Shown here in pieces: positions 42,509 through 51,441 of a stretch of DNA of 56,800 bases; within the stretch, counting starts at the first letter, position 1; each line of letters starts with the position of its first letter. Where the stretch lies: positions 1-56,800 of the forward strand of contig NZ_KB851219.1 in assembly GCF_000368265.1 (NCBI RefSeq), read 5' to 3'. Made by a program: the position numbers and the translations under genes. The notes below the pieces were generated by a model. The model saw nothing but the letters and a program-made list of their open reading frames with translations, searched no databases and was not told where the DNA came from. Source of the stretch: Acinetobacter brisouisimilis. GTDB taxonomy: Bacteria > Pseudomonadota > Gammaproteobacteria > Pseudomonadales > Moraxellaceae.

Positions 42509-43804
42509 ATGCGACGTTTATCGACTCAAGCGCAGGACTTCAAGCAAGCCTTCGCTGATTTATTGGCTTTTGAAACAGTCAATGATCCAGAACTGCTCAA
42601 AACTGTAGACCAGATTATTGCCGATGTGCGCCAACATGGCGATGCACATGTACTTAAATTAACTCAGCAGTTCGATCGACATCCAGCGCATCAATTTTCA
42701 GATCTTGAATTGTCTCAAGCTCAGCTTAAAGCTGCATTTGAGGGTTTAAACGCAGAAGTGCGTGAAGCGCTGGAACTGGCTGCCAACCGTATTCGTTCTT
42801 TTCATCAGGCACAAAAGCAAGATGGCTGGAGCTATGTGGATGATCTGGGTAATACCTTGGGGCAGAAAGTTACTCCATTAGACCGTGTCGGGATTTATGT
42901 GCCAGGTGGTTTGGCATCTTATCCATCGTCAGTGCTCATGAATGCGGTGCCTGCACATGTTGCGGGTGTACCTGAAATTATCATGGTTGTGCCTGCACCA
43001 AATGGTGAATTAAATCCATTGGTTCTAGCAGCTGCTTATTTGGCAGGGGTACATCGCGTGTTTACCATTGGTGGTGCGCAAGCTGTTGCGGCATTGGCAT
43101 ACGGTACAGAAACCATTCCTCGTGTGGACAAGATCACAGGACCAGGTAACCGTTTCGTGGCAGCAGCAAAACGTGCGGTGTTTGGTCAGGTTGGTATTGA
43201 CATGATTGCAGGGCCGTCTGAAATTTTGGTGTATGCCGAAGGTCAGAATGATGCCAAATGGATCGCGATGGATGTGTTGTCACAAGCTGAACATGACACC
43301 GTGGCCCAAGCGATTTTGATCACGCCAGATGAAAACTTTTTAAATGAAGTGGCTGAAGCGATTGAAGAACATTTGGCTGCGTTGCCAAAGGCAGAGATTG
43401 CCCGTACTTCAATTGCCAATCGTGGTGCATTGGTATTGGTCAAGGATCGCGCGGAAGCAATTGAGCTGATTAATCAGGTTGCGCCTGAACATTTAGAACT
43501 TTGCCTAGATGATGCAGAAGCCATGAGCCAAGACATTCGTCATGCAGGTGCGATCTTTATGGGACGTTTTACACCTGAAGCGATTGGGGATTACTGTGCA
43601 GGGCCAAACCACGTTTTGCCAACTTCAGGTACAGCCCGTTTCTCTTCACCATTGGGTGTTTATGATTTCCAAAAACGCTCAAGCTTGATTATGTGTTCTG
43701 AGCAGGGTGTAAAAACACTGGCGAAAACTGCAGACATTTTGGCGCAAGAAGAAAATCTGGATGCGCATGCACGTTCTGCACGTTACCGTTATCAGTCTGC
43801 TTAA
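42509..43804 (+). CDS. hisD: Histidinol dehydrogenase
   Basis: HisD performs the last two oxidations of histidine synthesis, L-histidinol to histidine. It has 431 residues from ATG 42509 ([11 protein letters not shown]), which has gtggg upstream; an in-frame TTG at 42482 is less likely. The family signature is complete: [34 protein letters not shown], the catalytic APEHLEL and the metal-site [14 protein letters not shown]. The upstream 242 bp contain the hisG terminator, so it probably has its own promoter. A perfect DnaA-box 9-mer lies about 65 bp before the start. Confidence 0.97.
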   Translation: MRRLSTQAQDFKQAFADLLAFETVNDPELLKTVDQIIADVRQHGDAHVLKLTQQFDRHPAHQFSDLELSQAQLKAAFEGLNAEVREALELAANRIRSFHQAQKQDGWSYVDDLGNTLGQKVTPLDRVGIYVPGGLASYPSSVLMNAVPAHVAGVPEIIMVVPAPNGELNPLVLAAAYLAGVHRVFTIGGAQAVAALAYGTETIPRVDKITGPGNRFVAAAKRAVFGQVGIDMIAGPSEILVYAEGQNDAKWIAMDVLSQAEHDTVAQAILITPDENFLNEVAEAIEEHLAALPKAEIARTSIANRGALVLVKDRAEAIELINQVAPEHLELCLDDAEAMSQDIRHAGAIFMGRFTPEAIGDYCAGPNHVLPTSGTARFSSPLGVYDFQKRSSLIMCSEQGVKTLAKTADILAQEENLDAHARSARYRYQSA

Positions 43805-43821
43805 TTATTGATATAGATTTA

Positions 43822-43846
43822 GGGGCTGTTTTTTCAGCCCTTTTTT
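43822..43846 (+). terminator. Hairpin with T run between hisD and hisC
   Basis: A 6-bp stem gggctg/cagccc with a T6 loop, followed by six T, lies within the 53-bp gap between hisD and hisC. It looks like an intrinsic terminator and may reduce hisC expression relative to hisD or be partly bypassed. Confidence 0.8.
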
Positions 43847-43857
43847 GAGATTGCACT

Positions 43858-44943
43858 ATGAATATTTCAAATCAGCAAATGCGCTTCTGGAGTCCAGAAG
43901 TTCGCGAGCTTGAGCCTTATGTACCAGGCGAACAGCCAAAAATTCAAAATTTACTCAAACTGAATACCAATGAAAACCCATATCCACCATCACCAAAAGT
44001 TGTGGCAGCAGTACAAGCGGTGTTGGCAGACGGGGCGGATGCGTTACGTTTGTACCCAGACCCTGATGCAAGTGCTTTAAAGCAAGCTATTGCAACACAG
44101 CAACATGTCGATGTCTCACAGGTTTTTGTGGGTAATGGTTCAGATGAAGTTTTGGCGCATATTTTTAAGGCATTTTTCCTGCAAGATCAGCCAATTTTAT
44201 CGCCTGATATTTCTTATAGTTTCTATCCTGTATATAGCCAGTTTTTTGGCGTAAACACGAAAACTGTGCCATTAAATGAGCAGTTTGAAGTGGACGTTGC
44301 TGATTATCAGCAGCCAAATGGCGGCATTATTGTTGCCAACCCAAATGCACCGACCAGTATTGCCTTATCACTCGACAAAATCGAACAGTTGTTACAAGGC
44401 AATCCTGATCGTGTTGTGGTGATTGACGAAGCTTATGTGGACTTTGGTGCAGAATCTGCGGTGGCATTGGTCAACAAATACGAAAATCTGGTGGTGTGTC
44501 AAACAACCTCGAAGTCCCGTTCTCTTGCAGGCTTGCGGGTTGGGTTTGCGATTGCACAACCACATCTGATTGCGGCACTTGAAGCAGTCAAAAACAGCTT
44601 TAACTCGTATCCGATTGACCGTTTTGCGATTGCGGCGGCAGTTGCATCATTTGAAGATCAGGCTTATTTTGCTGAGCACTGCCAAAAAGTGATTGATTGC
44701 CGTGAGCAGTTGGTTGCAGATTTGACCAGTGTTGGTTTTAAGGTATTACCATCGAAAGCCAACTTTATTTTTGCAACACACCCTGAGCGTGATGCGGGTG
44801 AGTTGGCGGCTGAGTTACGAGCGCAAGGTATTATCGTGCGTTACTTCAATAAACCACGTATTAACCAATACTTGCGTATTACTGTCGGTACGACTGAGCA
44901 AAACCAGCGTTTGGTCGATACCTTAAAAAATCAGATTTTATAA
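43858..44943 (+). CDS. hisC: Histidinol-phosphate aminotransferase
   Basis: This PLP-dependent class I/II aminotransferase converts imidazole-acetol phosphate to histidinol phosphate. It has 361 residues. [17 protein letters not shown] is the N-terminal substrate loop, [11 protein letters not shown] the cofactor-phosphate region, NPNAPTS follows, and the Schiff-base Lys is K219 in [14 protein letters not shown]. The gene follows hisD with a hairpin between them and ends before the duplicated actcgcag hairpin. Confidence 0.96.
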   Translation: MNISNQQMRFWSPEVRELEPYVPGEQPKIQNLLKLNTNENPYPPSPKVVAAVQAVLADGADALRLYPDPDASALKQAIATQQHVDVSQVFVGNGSDEVLAHIFKAFFLQDQPILSPDISYSFYPVYSQFFGVNTKTVPLNEQFEVDVADYQQPNGGIIVANPNAPTSIALSLDKIEQLLQGNPDRVVVIDEAYVDFGAESAVALVNKYENLVVCQTTSKSRSLAGLRVGFAIAQPHLIAALEAVKNSFNSYPIDRFAIAAAVASFEDQAYFAEHCQKVIDCREQLVADLTSVGFKVLPSKANFIFATHPERDAGELAAELRAQGIIVRYFNKPRINQYLRITVGTTEQNQRLVDTLKNQIL

Positions 44944-44963
44944 GCTGTTCTTAAAATAAAAAA

Positions 44964-44985
44964 ACTCGCAGTTTCGGCTGCGAGT
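44964..44985 (+). repeat. Hairpin copy A after hisC
   Basis: An 8-bp stem (actcgcag with ctgcgagt) and a 6-nt loop are preceded by seven A. It is followed by tgatctg, not by T, so on the plus strand it lacks a U run. The same hairpin with its A run recurs at 45541-45562, where a T run is present. The sequence lost its own T tract where the next gene begins. Confidence 0.9.
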
Positions 44986-45018
44986 TGATCTGTTTCATAA
45001 AAAATAATGAGAAAATTG

Positions 45019-45492
45019 ATGAAAAAAATCCTTTGTTTATTTAGTCTTTTATATTGTTCATACTCAGCTGCTTATACCCCTGATTTAATTTTAATTGGGC
45101 AAACCAGTGTGGGTAAGCATTACCTTGATAAGAATTCAATTAAAAGAATAAATAGCTCGCTCAAACAAGCTGTGATTTATGAGAAATTTTCGAAACCTGT
45201 AAAATTTGATTCAGAAACACCGTATCAGTCGGCAATCAAGTATCATCTTTTTAATTGTAAAAAGAGAGAAATTGTTGATTATAAAGGTGAATTATATCAA
45301 GGCTTAACTTCTAATACTGCATTTATCTCTGGTTTTAATAATGCGAAATATATAAATGGCGATACAGGTGAAACGCATTATAGCTATGACATCCTTGAGT
45401 TCACGACCTTAGCACATCTCAAGAGATACGGGACACAAAGCTCTTATATCACACCTTATTATCAAGAAGCTTTTGATATCGTTTGTCGCTAG
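45019..45492 (+). CDS. Small secreted protein, surface-adhesin-E-like
   Basis: This 157-residue exported protein has a clear Sec signal (MKKILCLFSLLYCSYSAAYT). The mature part has the pattern I associate with the surface-adhesin protein E family (short beta-rich domain, YLDKNSIKR near the start, a Cys in FNCKKREIV and a second Cys in the last residues, DIVCR, which could form a disulfide). The assignment is tentative. ATG 45019 has gaga upstream; ATG 45007 is an alternative. It lies between two copies of one hairpin, and its sequence is more AT-rich than its neighbours, which suggests an inserted gene. Confidence 0.65.
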   Translation: MKKILCLFSLLYCSYSAAYTPDLILIGQTSVGKHYLDKNSIKRINSSLKQAVIYEKFSKPVKFDSETPYQSAIKYHLFNCKKREIVDYKGELYQGLTSNTAFISGFNNAKYINGDTGETHYSYDILEFTTLAHLKRYGTQSSYITPYYQEAFDIVCR

Positions 45493-45540
45493 ACATTCAA
45501 GATTTTTACAATGAGAAAAGTCTAATTCTATTCATAAAAA

Positions 45541-45569
45541 ACTCGCAGTTTCGGCTGCGAGTTTTTTAT
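45541..45569. terminator. Hairpin copy B with T run (terminator)
   Basis: The same actcgcag-6 nt-ctgcgagt hairpin as 44964-44985, here with a full T run on the right and A run on the left. It can terminate both the small secreted gene and the convergent pabB. Confidence 0.9.
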
Positions 45570-45588
45570 TTTTGAGAACTCAAAAATC

Positions 45589-46941
45589 TTAACTTTGCCA
45601 AGTGTTAAGTAAATTCAACATGGCAGAAATTTTGTCAAAACATTCCTGATATTCCGCTTCGGCTTGTGAAGCAATGGTAATGCCGCCACCTGCCCACATC
45701 GACACTTCCTGCTGATACTTTTGTACTGAGCGAATCAGAATATTCCAGCGCCCCGTACCATCTTGGTTAAAATAGCCCAATGAACCACAATAGGCGCCAC
45801 GTGGCTGCTGTTCCAGTTCTGCAATAATTTGCATGGCACGGATTTTCGGTGCACCTGTAATTGAACCACCTGGCAGGGCTTTCAGCAGCATTTGCATGGG
45901 TTGAATTTCAGACTTCAAATTTGCCTGAATCTCGCTGACCATATGATGCACTTGTTCAAAGCTTTCAATTTCAAACAGCTTGTTGGTTTTGACCGTGCCA
46001 ATTTCAGCATAGACACTCAGATCATTACGCAGCAAATCCACAATCATCAGGTTTTCTGCCTGATCTTTTTCTGACTGGCTCAAGCGCTGCTTAGACTCAG
46101 CATCTAACATAGGGTCAGTATAACGAGGCATAGTGCCTTTAATCGGACGCGTGATAATCTGCTTCTGTGCCTGAAAATCAATAAATAGCTCAGGCGAACA
46201 ACTGAGCAATTCAAATTCGCCAATTTTTAAATAGCCTGCATAAGGGGCATTGGTCAGTTGCCAGAACTGTTCAGCAGTTCTAAGCAGTAAACCTTGTGCC
46301 TGTCCAATAAATTGCTGGGTCAGATTAATCTGATAACAGTCACCTGCGCGAATATAGTCAATGATCTGATTGAATGCCTGAATATATTCAGTTTTTGACC
46401 AGCGTGCCTGACAGGTTTGGGTTAATTGGAATGTAGTTTTTGGTGCTTCGAGATGAAGTAGATTTTGTATTTTTTGAAAAATATGTTCAGCGATTTCAGG
46501 GCTTTCTAAGCTATAAAACACCCAGCCTTGTGCATGTTCATATTTCAGAAACGATAAATATTGCCCTAAATACAATGCAGGCTGGGCATGTAATGGGGCT
46601 TCAACATCCTGACGAGCTGCGTAGTCGTAACCGACAAAACCCATCCATCCCCCTTGAAACTGGGTTGCAGTTGACTGTGCTGGATTTGACTGACATTGAA
46701 TCCAGTCTTCAAGTGACAAATGTTGCGCTTGAGCTTCATAATCAAATTGTGCATCGCGCACAAAATGCTGGGTGTGTTGATGTTGAATCAACTGATACTG
46801 TTGCGGTAAAAACGCAATCACAGGATGATCATCATCATTCAGATAAATCAAACCTGTGAGCTGTTGTAAACACAGCAATAGATCGGCTGTGGAAAAGTCA
46901 AATTGTGATAGTGCTTTTTGCAGGGAATAGCAACTGGACAT
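45589..46941 (-). CDS. pabB: Aminodeoxychorismate synthase component I
   Basis: PabB converts chorismate to 4-amino-4-deoxychorismate, with ammonia supplied by PabA, for folate synthesis. The chorismate-binding domain fills the C-terminal half and has PIKGTMPR; the Lys replaces the Ala of anthranilate synthase (PIAGT) and marks PabB. LPGGSITGAPK, IVDLLRNDL and WAGGGITIAS are the remaining signatures. I chose ATG 46941 (450 aa) because the extra 14 residues from TTG 46983 have no support; neither start has a strong ribosome site. No pabA is adjacent. Confidence 0.92.
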   Translation of the reverse strand: MSSCYSLQKALSQFDFSTADLLLCLQQLTGLIYLNDDDHPVIAFLPQQYQLIQHQHTQHFVRDAQFDYEAQAQHLSLEDWIQCQSNPAQSTATQFQGGWMGFVGYDYAARQDVEAPLHAQPALYLGQYLSFLKYEHAQGWVFYSLESPEIAEHIFQKIQNLLHLEAPKTTFQLTQTCQARWSKTEYIQAFNQIIDYIRAGDCYQINLTQQFIGQAQGLLLRTAEQFWQLTNAPYAGYLKIGEFELLSCSPELFIDFQAQKQIITRPIKGTMPRYTDPMLDAESKQRLSQSEKDQAENLMIVDLLRNDLSVYAEIGTVKTNKLFEIESFEQVHHMVSEIQANLKSEIQPMQMLLKALPGGSITGAPKIRAMQIIAELEQQPRGAYCGSLGYFNQDGTGRWNILIRSVQKYQQEVSMWAGGGITIASQAEAEYQECFDKISAMLNLLNTWQS

Positions 46942-47037
46942 ATAACAATAGGTTGCAAAAAAGAAAGGCAAATAGTGAAGCAATTAACGCAGATAATCAA
47001 TGCCTAGTCGGGACTAGGCATGATGAGGTATTGAGTT

Positions 47038-47586
47038 TTAGCCTGTTTCGTCAATACGTGTACCTATGGTTTCCATATGCATTGGAAACTGGTCAGATTT
47101 ACGATCAGCAAAATAATGCTGCAAGGTGTGTTGCACACTTGGGAAGGCTAAATCGTCCCATGGAATCTCATTTTCAGCAAACAGGCGACATTCGATGGTT
47201 TCAGGCCCTGCACCAAATTTTCCATCTTTTAGCGAGGCTTTGAACAGCACGTAAATTTGCCCGATACGGGGAATGTTGTACATGCAATACAGTTTCTCAA
47301 TGTCAATTTCGGCTTCAGCTTCTTCAAGGGTTTCGCGTGCAGCGCCTTGTTCCATGGTTTCAAACAGCTCCATGTAACCTGCGGGCAATGTCCACAAACC
47401 ATAACGTGGTTCAATCGCACGGCGACATAGTAAGACTTTATCCTGCCAAGTCACTAAAGCACCACAAATAACCTTTGGGTTTTCATAATGAATATTGCCA
47501 CAATGTGTACAGACTTGACGAAATTTACTATCGCCCAAAGGGATTTGGTCGGCTGTAGGATGTCCACATTTTACGCAACAGTTCAT
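47038..47586 (-). CDS. Nudix hydrolase with N-terminal zinc ribbon
   Basis: This 182-residue protein starts with a zinc ribbon (CVKCG and CTHCG, four Cys) followed by a Nudix domain. The Nudix box matches G-x5-E-x7-RE-x2-EE in the stretch beginning GYMELFE and ending RETLEE. The zinc-ribbon-plus-Nudix layout recalls NudC-type NADH pyrophosphatases, but the protein is shorter and lacks the NudC N-terminal domain, so substrate preference is open. ATG 47586 (MNCCVKCG) is chosen. The frame extends to 47763, but that would overlap the divergent Nudix gene. Confidence 0.88.
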   Translation of the reverse strand: MNCCVKCGHPTADQIPLGDSKFRQVCTHCGNIHYENPKVICGALVTWQDKVLLCRRAIEPRYGLWTLPAGYMELFETMEQGAARETLEEAEAEIDIEKLYCMYNIPRIGQIYVLFKASLKDGKFGAGPETIECRLFAENEIPWDDLAFPSVQHTLQHYFADRKSDQFPMHMETIGTRIDETG

Positions 47587-47693
47587 AATGAATGATCGGT
47601 GAAAAAAGAGATGGTTCAGCATAACTGAAAAATTGAGCTTTCGCATCATTTGCATGAGCGTTGAACAGGGAACAGCAAAAAATAGGTGATGAC

Positions 47694-48311
47694 ATGAGTA
47701 CGAAAACATTAATTGATTATTTACAGCAACAGTTACGGTTTGCCCGACATGTAGAGCCTGCACAGGCAGCGGTACTGATTGCCATTACCAAAGAAGATGA
47801 TCCTAAAGTTCTGCTGACTCGCCGTTCTAAACATCTGAATCAACATGCAGGAGAAGTGTCTTTTCCTGGCGGAAAACGCGATCCTGAAGACATTAGTAAT
47901 ATTGCGGTTGCACTGCGTGAAGCACATGAGGAAACAGCATTAAATCCTTATGATGTTGAACTGATTGGTGATTTGCCGATGCTGCAATCTAAAAGCGGTT
48001 TGAGTGTCAAACCTGTTGTGGGCTTGATTCCTGCGCAGGTCGATCTGGTGGCGCAGCCTACTGAAATTGATCGAATTTTTTTTGCCTCACTGCAAGAGTT
48101 GATGGAAACGCCAACCCAGCCACATGCAGTCCAGTATCAGCAACAAACTTTATATTTTCCGAGTATGCATGTTGAACAAGAAATTGTTTGGGGACTCACC
48201 GCACGGATGCTGGTCAGTCTGTTCAAATATGGTTTAAAGTACGATAAAGAATGGCCATTTTTGCTGAATACAGCACCACTTTCAGTCGATTTACACGAAA
48301 TGACAAAGTGA
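47694..48311 (+). CDS. nudL: CoA pyrophosphatase (Nudix, NudL type)
   Basis: This 205-residue Nudix hydrolase probably cleaves coenzyme A or its oxidised or acylated forms to 4'-phosphopantetheine and 3',5'-ADP. It carries the UPF0035/NuCoA signature [21 protein letters not shown] just before a perfect Nudix box (GGKRDPE, then REAHEET). The start is ATG 47694 after aggtgat; an upstream in-frame start at 47661 lacks support. It is head-to-head with the zinc-ribbon Nudix gene, with a 107-bp shared promoter region. Confidence 0.9.
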   Translation: MSTKTLIDYLQQQLRFARHVEPAQAAVLIAITKEDDPKVLLTRRSKHLNQHAGEVSFPGGKRDPEDISNIAVALREAHEETALNPYDVELIGDLPMLQSKSGLSVKPVVGLIPAQVDLVAQPTEIDRIFFASLQELMETPTQPHAVQYQQQTLYFPSMHVEQEIVWGLTARMLVSLFKYGLKYDKEWPFLLNTAPLSVDLHEMTK

Positions 48312-48348
48312 CAAAATGCAATGTCACAACAATAAGGAAATCAGAATT

Positions 48349-48885
48349 ATGATGTATAAGTTTCAGGGATATACACCAACAACACAGCAGCCGTGGAATG
48401 GCTGGATTGCAGAAAGCGCAAACGTGATCGGGCGGGTCGAATTGGGGCATCAGGTCAGCATCTGGTTTGGTGCTGTGATTCGGGGTGACAACAGTCTCAT
48501 TCGGATTGGTGATTTTAGTAATGTGCAGGACAATGCAGTGCTGCATACTGATGCAGGAATTGATTTAACCATTGGCAAATATGTCACGATTGGACATAAA
48601 GCCATGCTGCATGGTTGCACGATTGGTGACAATACCTTAATTGGCATCAATGCCGTGATTTTGAATCGTGCTGTGATTGGTAAAAACTGTATTATCGGTG
48701 CGAATGCCCTAATTCCTGAAGGAAAGGTTATTCCAGATAATTCTGTGGTCATGGGTTCACCTGGAAAAGTGGTGAAAACTGTTGATGCCGAAGGCGAAGA
48801 AAAACTCAAACAAAGCGCTTTGCATTATGCTGAACATTTTAAAAAGTATTTGAACTTAGAACCGTACTGGTTTCATCAGGATTAA
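48349..48885 (+). CDS. Gamma-carbonic-anhydrase-like hexapeptide protein (YrdA family)
   Basis: This 178-residue left-handed beta-helix protein is built of hexapeptide repeats ([45 protein letters not shown]). It keeps the three metal-ligand His of gamma-class carbonic anhydrase: one in VLHTDAG and a pair five apart in IGHKAMLHG. Bacterial YrdA/PaaY-type members range from carbonic anhydrase to thioesterase, so catalysis is not certain. It starts at ATG 48349 (an ATG also follows at 48352) after aagga, 37 bp after nudL. Confidence 0.88.
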   Translation: MMYKFQGYTPTTQQPWNGWIAESANVIGRVELGHQVSIWFGAVIRGDNSLIRIGDFSNVQDNAVLHTDAGIDLTIGKYVTIGHKAMLHGCTIGDNTLIGINAVILNRAVIGKNCIIGANALIPEGKVIPDNSVVMGSPGKVVKTVDAEGEEKLKQSALHYAEHFKKYLNLEPYWFHQD

Positions 48886-49011
48886 ATAAAGTAGGCTTAA
48901 GCTGCAAATCATAAAACGATGCTAAGTTTGTACTGGGTATTTTTATATTCGCGAAGTATGGACGACTAGAGTATCATACGTGCGTTTTGTATTTTGTAAT
49001 GTAGGGCATGC

Positions 49012-49677
49012 ATGAAACTGCTAGCACTCGAAACAGCAAATGAACACTGTTCAGTTTGTCTGGTCGAAGATTCACATTCTGTTTTTTTTGCACTGAATGA
49101 ACAAGCCAAAGCACAAACGCAAACTTTGCTCCCGATGATTGAACAAGGTTTGAGTCAACAGGGCTTAACAACGTCACAACTCGATGTGATTGCATTTAGT
49201 CGTGGGCCAGGCTCATTTAGCGGTGTGCGAATTAATGCAGCAGTGACACAAGCGCTGGCATGGGCAAATGATCTTCCTGTCATTGCTGTATCGACTTTGC
49301 AAGCTTTGGCTCAGGCAGCTTATCGGATACATGGGCTGCGTGAGGTGACTGCGGTTTTAGATGCACGTATGAAAGAAGTCTACATTGCCAGTTTTCAACT
49401 GGATGCAGACAACATTATGCAAGCTGTCGATGAAGAACAGTTACTTGATTATGCAACTGCTGTTCAAGCTCAGCGTTTTACGCTGGTTGGCTCAGGTAGT
49501 CATCTTTTAGATGTTGCATCAAGCCAATACAATACACTTTGCCCAAACGCACAAGATATCGCCACCATCGCCATACCTCAAGCACAACAACAACACTGGG
49601 TGAGCGCCGAGTATGCACTGCCTGTGTATTTACGTGACAATGCCTGGAAAAAAATCCCAGAGCAAGGTAAACCTTAA
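49012..49677 (+). CDS. tsaB: tRNA threonylcarbamoyladenosine synthesis protein TsaB
   Basis: TsaB is the scaffold of the TsaBDE complex that makes the universal t6A37 modification on ANN-decoding tRNAs. At 221 residues it begins MKLLALETANEHCSVC and has GPGSFSGVRIN (the degenerate nucleotide-binding loop of the ASKHA fold) and VLDARMKEVYIASF. The C-terminal YALPVYLRDNAW is typical. A 12-bp gap to uppP and an overlap of uppP with rsmJ suggest a tsaB-uppP-rsmJ transcript. Confidence 0.95.
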   Translation: MKLLALETANEHCSVCLVEDSHSVFFALNEQAKAQTQTLLPMIEQGLSQQGLTTSQLDVIAFSRGPGSFSGVRINAAVTQALAWANDLPVIAVSTLQALAQAAYRIHGLREVTAVLDARMKEVYIASFQLDADNIMQAVDEEQLLDYATAVQAQRFTLVGSGSHLLDVASSQYNTLCPNAQDIATIAIPQAQQQHWVSAEYALPVYLRDNAWKKIPEQGKP

Positions 49678-49689
49678 CTAGGACAAAAC

Positions 49690-50511
49690 ATGGATCTTAT
49701 ACTGCTTTTTAAAGCTGCAATTATGGGCTTGGTTGAGGGGATTACCGAATTCCTACCCATTTCCAGTACTGGACATTTGATTCTGACTGGGCAGTTGCTT
49801 GACTTCTGGACTCTGGAAAAACGTGAGATGTTTGCAGTCTCAGTGCAGATTGGAGCGATTGCTGCTGTTATTTATCAATATTGGGGCAAGTTGTGGGGTG
49901 CATTGATTGGTGCACTCACAGGAGATCCTGAAGGTCGCCGTTTAAGCTTCAACCTCATCGTGGCGACGATTCCGATTATGCTGATTGGCTTGACGATTGG
50001 TGAAACGGTTAAAGCGTATTTATTTAATGCCGTGACGGTAGCATTAGCACTGATCGTGGGTGGCCTTGTTATTTTATGGGCTGAACGCCGTCAACATATT
50101 ATTGCTTGCCAAGAGGTCGATGATATCAGCTTTAAGCAAGCCGTATTTATTGGTTTGATTCAATGTTTGGCTTTGATTCCAGGAACTTCACGTTCAGGCT
50201 CGACCATTATTGGTTCGCTATTTATGGGCGTATCACGTAAAGCTGCTGCCGAGTTTTCTTTCTTCTTGGGGATTCCTGTACTCATGGGCGCAGGTCTACT
50301 CGACATGTACAAAATGCGTCATGAGCTACATACCCAAGACATGGAAGTTTTAGGCGTGGGAATTGTCGTTGCCTTTATTTCAGCGCTTGTGGTGATTCGT
50401 GCCTTGATACGTTATGTCTCTAAGCATGACTTTAGCGCCTTTGCCTATTACCGTATTATTTTTGGTTTATTTATTTTACTGACCTGGGGCACAGGCTGGG
50501 TACATTGGTAA
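49690..50511 (+). CDS. uppP: Undecaprenyl-diphosphatase
   Basis: UppP (BacA) recycles the lipid carrier undecaprenyl pyrophosphate to its monophosphate for peptidoglycan and surface polysaccharide synthesis. The 273-residue polytopic membrane protein carries both family signatures: [18 protein letters not shown] near the N terminus and [14 protein letters not shown] near the middle. The final TAA overlaps the start of rsmJ (taatg), which implies translational coupling. Confidence 0.97.
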   Translation: MDLILLFKAAIMGLVEGITEFLPISSTGHLILTGQLLDFWTLEKREMFAVSVQIGAIAAVIYQYWGKLWGALIGALTGDPEGRRLSFNLIVATIPIMLIGLTIGETVKAYLFNAVTVALALIVGGLVILWAERRQHIIACQEVDDISFKQAVFIGLIQCLALIPGTSRSGSTIIGSLFMGVSRKAAAEFSFFLGIPVLMGAGLLDMYKMRHELHTQDMEVLGVGIVVAFISALVVIRALIRYVSKHDFSAFAYYRIIFGLFILLTWGTGWVHW

Positions 50512-51311
50512 TGCAGTTTGATTGTTGGTATAGCCCTGAATTTGAAGCGCAGTTTATTGCGCTTCAAACACGTTTAGCTGAATTACAGGTTGAGCTAAAG
50601 GGACAGGTAGTAGAAAAAATTAATGCCAAGTTTTTACGTTTACATCCTGAATTGGCGCTAATTCTTGATCAGGACGGTTTAAGTCTTGCCGCGAATGGCA
50701 TGAAAATGCAGCCTGACTGGCAAGCTGAAATTCCACGTTTAAAACGTGCAGGCATGAAATCGGAAATGCTGGCGCGTGCCTGTCAGGTCAATGAACAACC
50801 AAATCTGATTGATGCGACCGCAGGTCTGGGGCACGACACTTTGTTGATGGCAAAACTGGGTGCAAAAATCACCCTGATTGAGCGTCATCCGATTTTATAT
50901 AGTTTGCTTGAAGCAGCACATCAAACCGCACAGCAGGATGTTTTTTTAGCACCAGTGGTTGCCAATATTCAACTGATCCATGCTGATTCTGCCCAGTACA
51001 TTGAACAGCAGATTCAGGCAGGGCAACAGGTTGATGTGATTTATCTGGATCCAATGTTTCCTCAGCGTGACCAAAACCAGCAAGCCCTTAAAAAACAGGC
51101 TCAAGTCAAAAAACAAATGCAATTGTTGCACTTGCTGTTGCCTGAAGATGGTGAAATGGATTTGGGTGAAAACTTGTTGGTACTGGCGCGACAACTGGCA
51201 CAAAGAGTCATCGTCAAACGCCCACGTCATGCCGTATATTTAGATAACCAAGTTCCTCAGCACCAGTGGCTTGGCGATGCCTGCCGTTTTGACGGTTATT
51301 TTCATCCTTAA
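50511..51311 (+). CDS. rsmJ: 16S rRNA (guanine1516-N2)-methyltransferase
   Basis: RsmJ methylates G1516 of 16S rRNA. The 266-residue protein has a SAM-binding loop [18 protein letters not shown] and the motif [10 protein letters not shown], which is the DPMFP signature of the family. [11 protein letters not shown] and the C-terminal [10 protein letters not shown] also match RsmJ. It starts at ATG 50511, sharing its A with the uppP stop. Confidence 0.95.
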   Translation: MQFDCWYSPEFEAQFIALQTRLAELQVELKGQVVEKINAKFLRLHPELALILDQDGLSLAANGMKMQPDWQAEIPRLKRAGMKSEMLARACQVNEQPNLIDATAGLGHDTLLMAKLGAKITLIERHPILYSLLEAAHQTAQQDVFLAPVVANIQLIHADSAQYIEQQIQAGQQVDVIYLDPMFPQRDQNQQALKKQAQVKKQMQLLHLLLPEDGEMDLGENLLVLARQLAQRVIVKRPRHAVYLDNQVPQHQWLGDACRFDGYFHP

Positions 51312-51441
51312 TGTGTTGATGACCAACAGTTTAGAAAATAGCAAAGTTTTGTTAATTCATTCAAAATCACATTGATAAAAAAAAATGCAGGCATAAACTA
51401 AGGGGTGCATAAATAAATCCACCGCTGACCAGCAGAATTTT

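Noticed and set aside
48450..48809. 119-codon minus-strand frame inside the gamma-carbonic-anhydrase-like gene
   Set aside because: It is antisense to regular hexapeptide repeats, which keep stops out of that frame. No start signal is seen.
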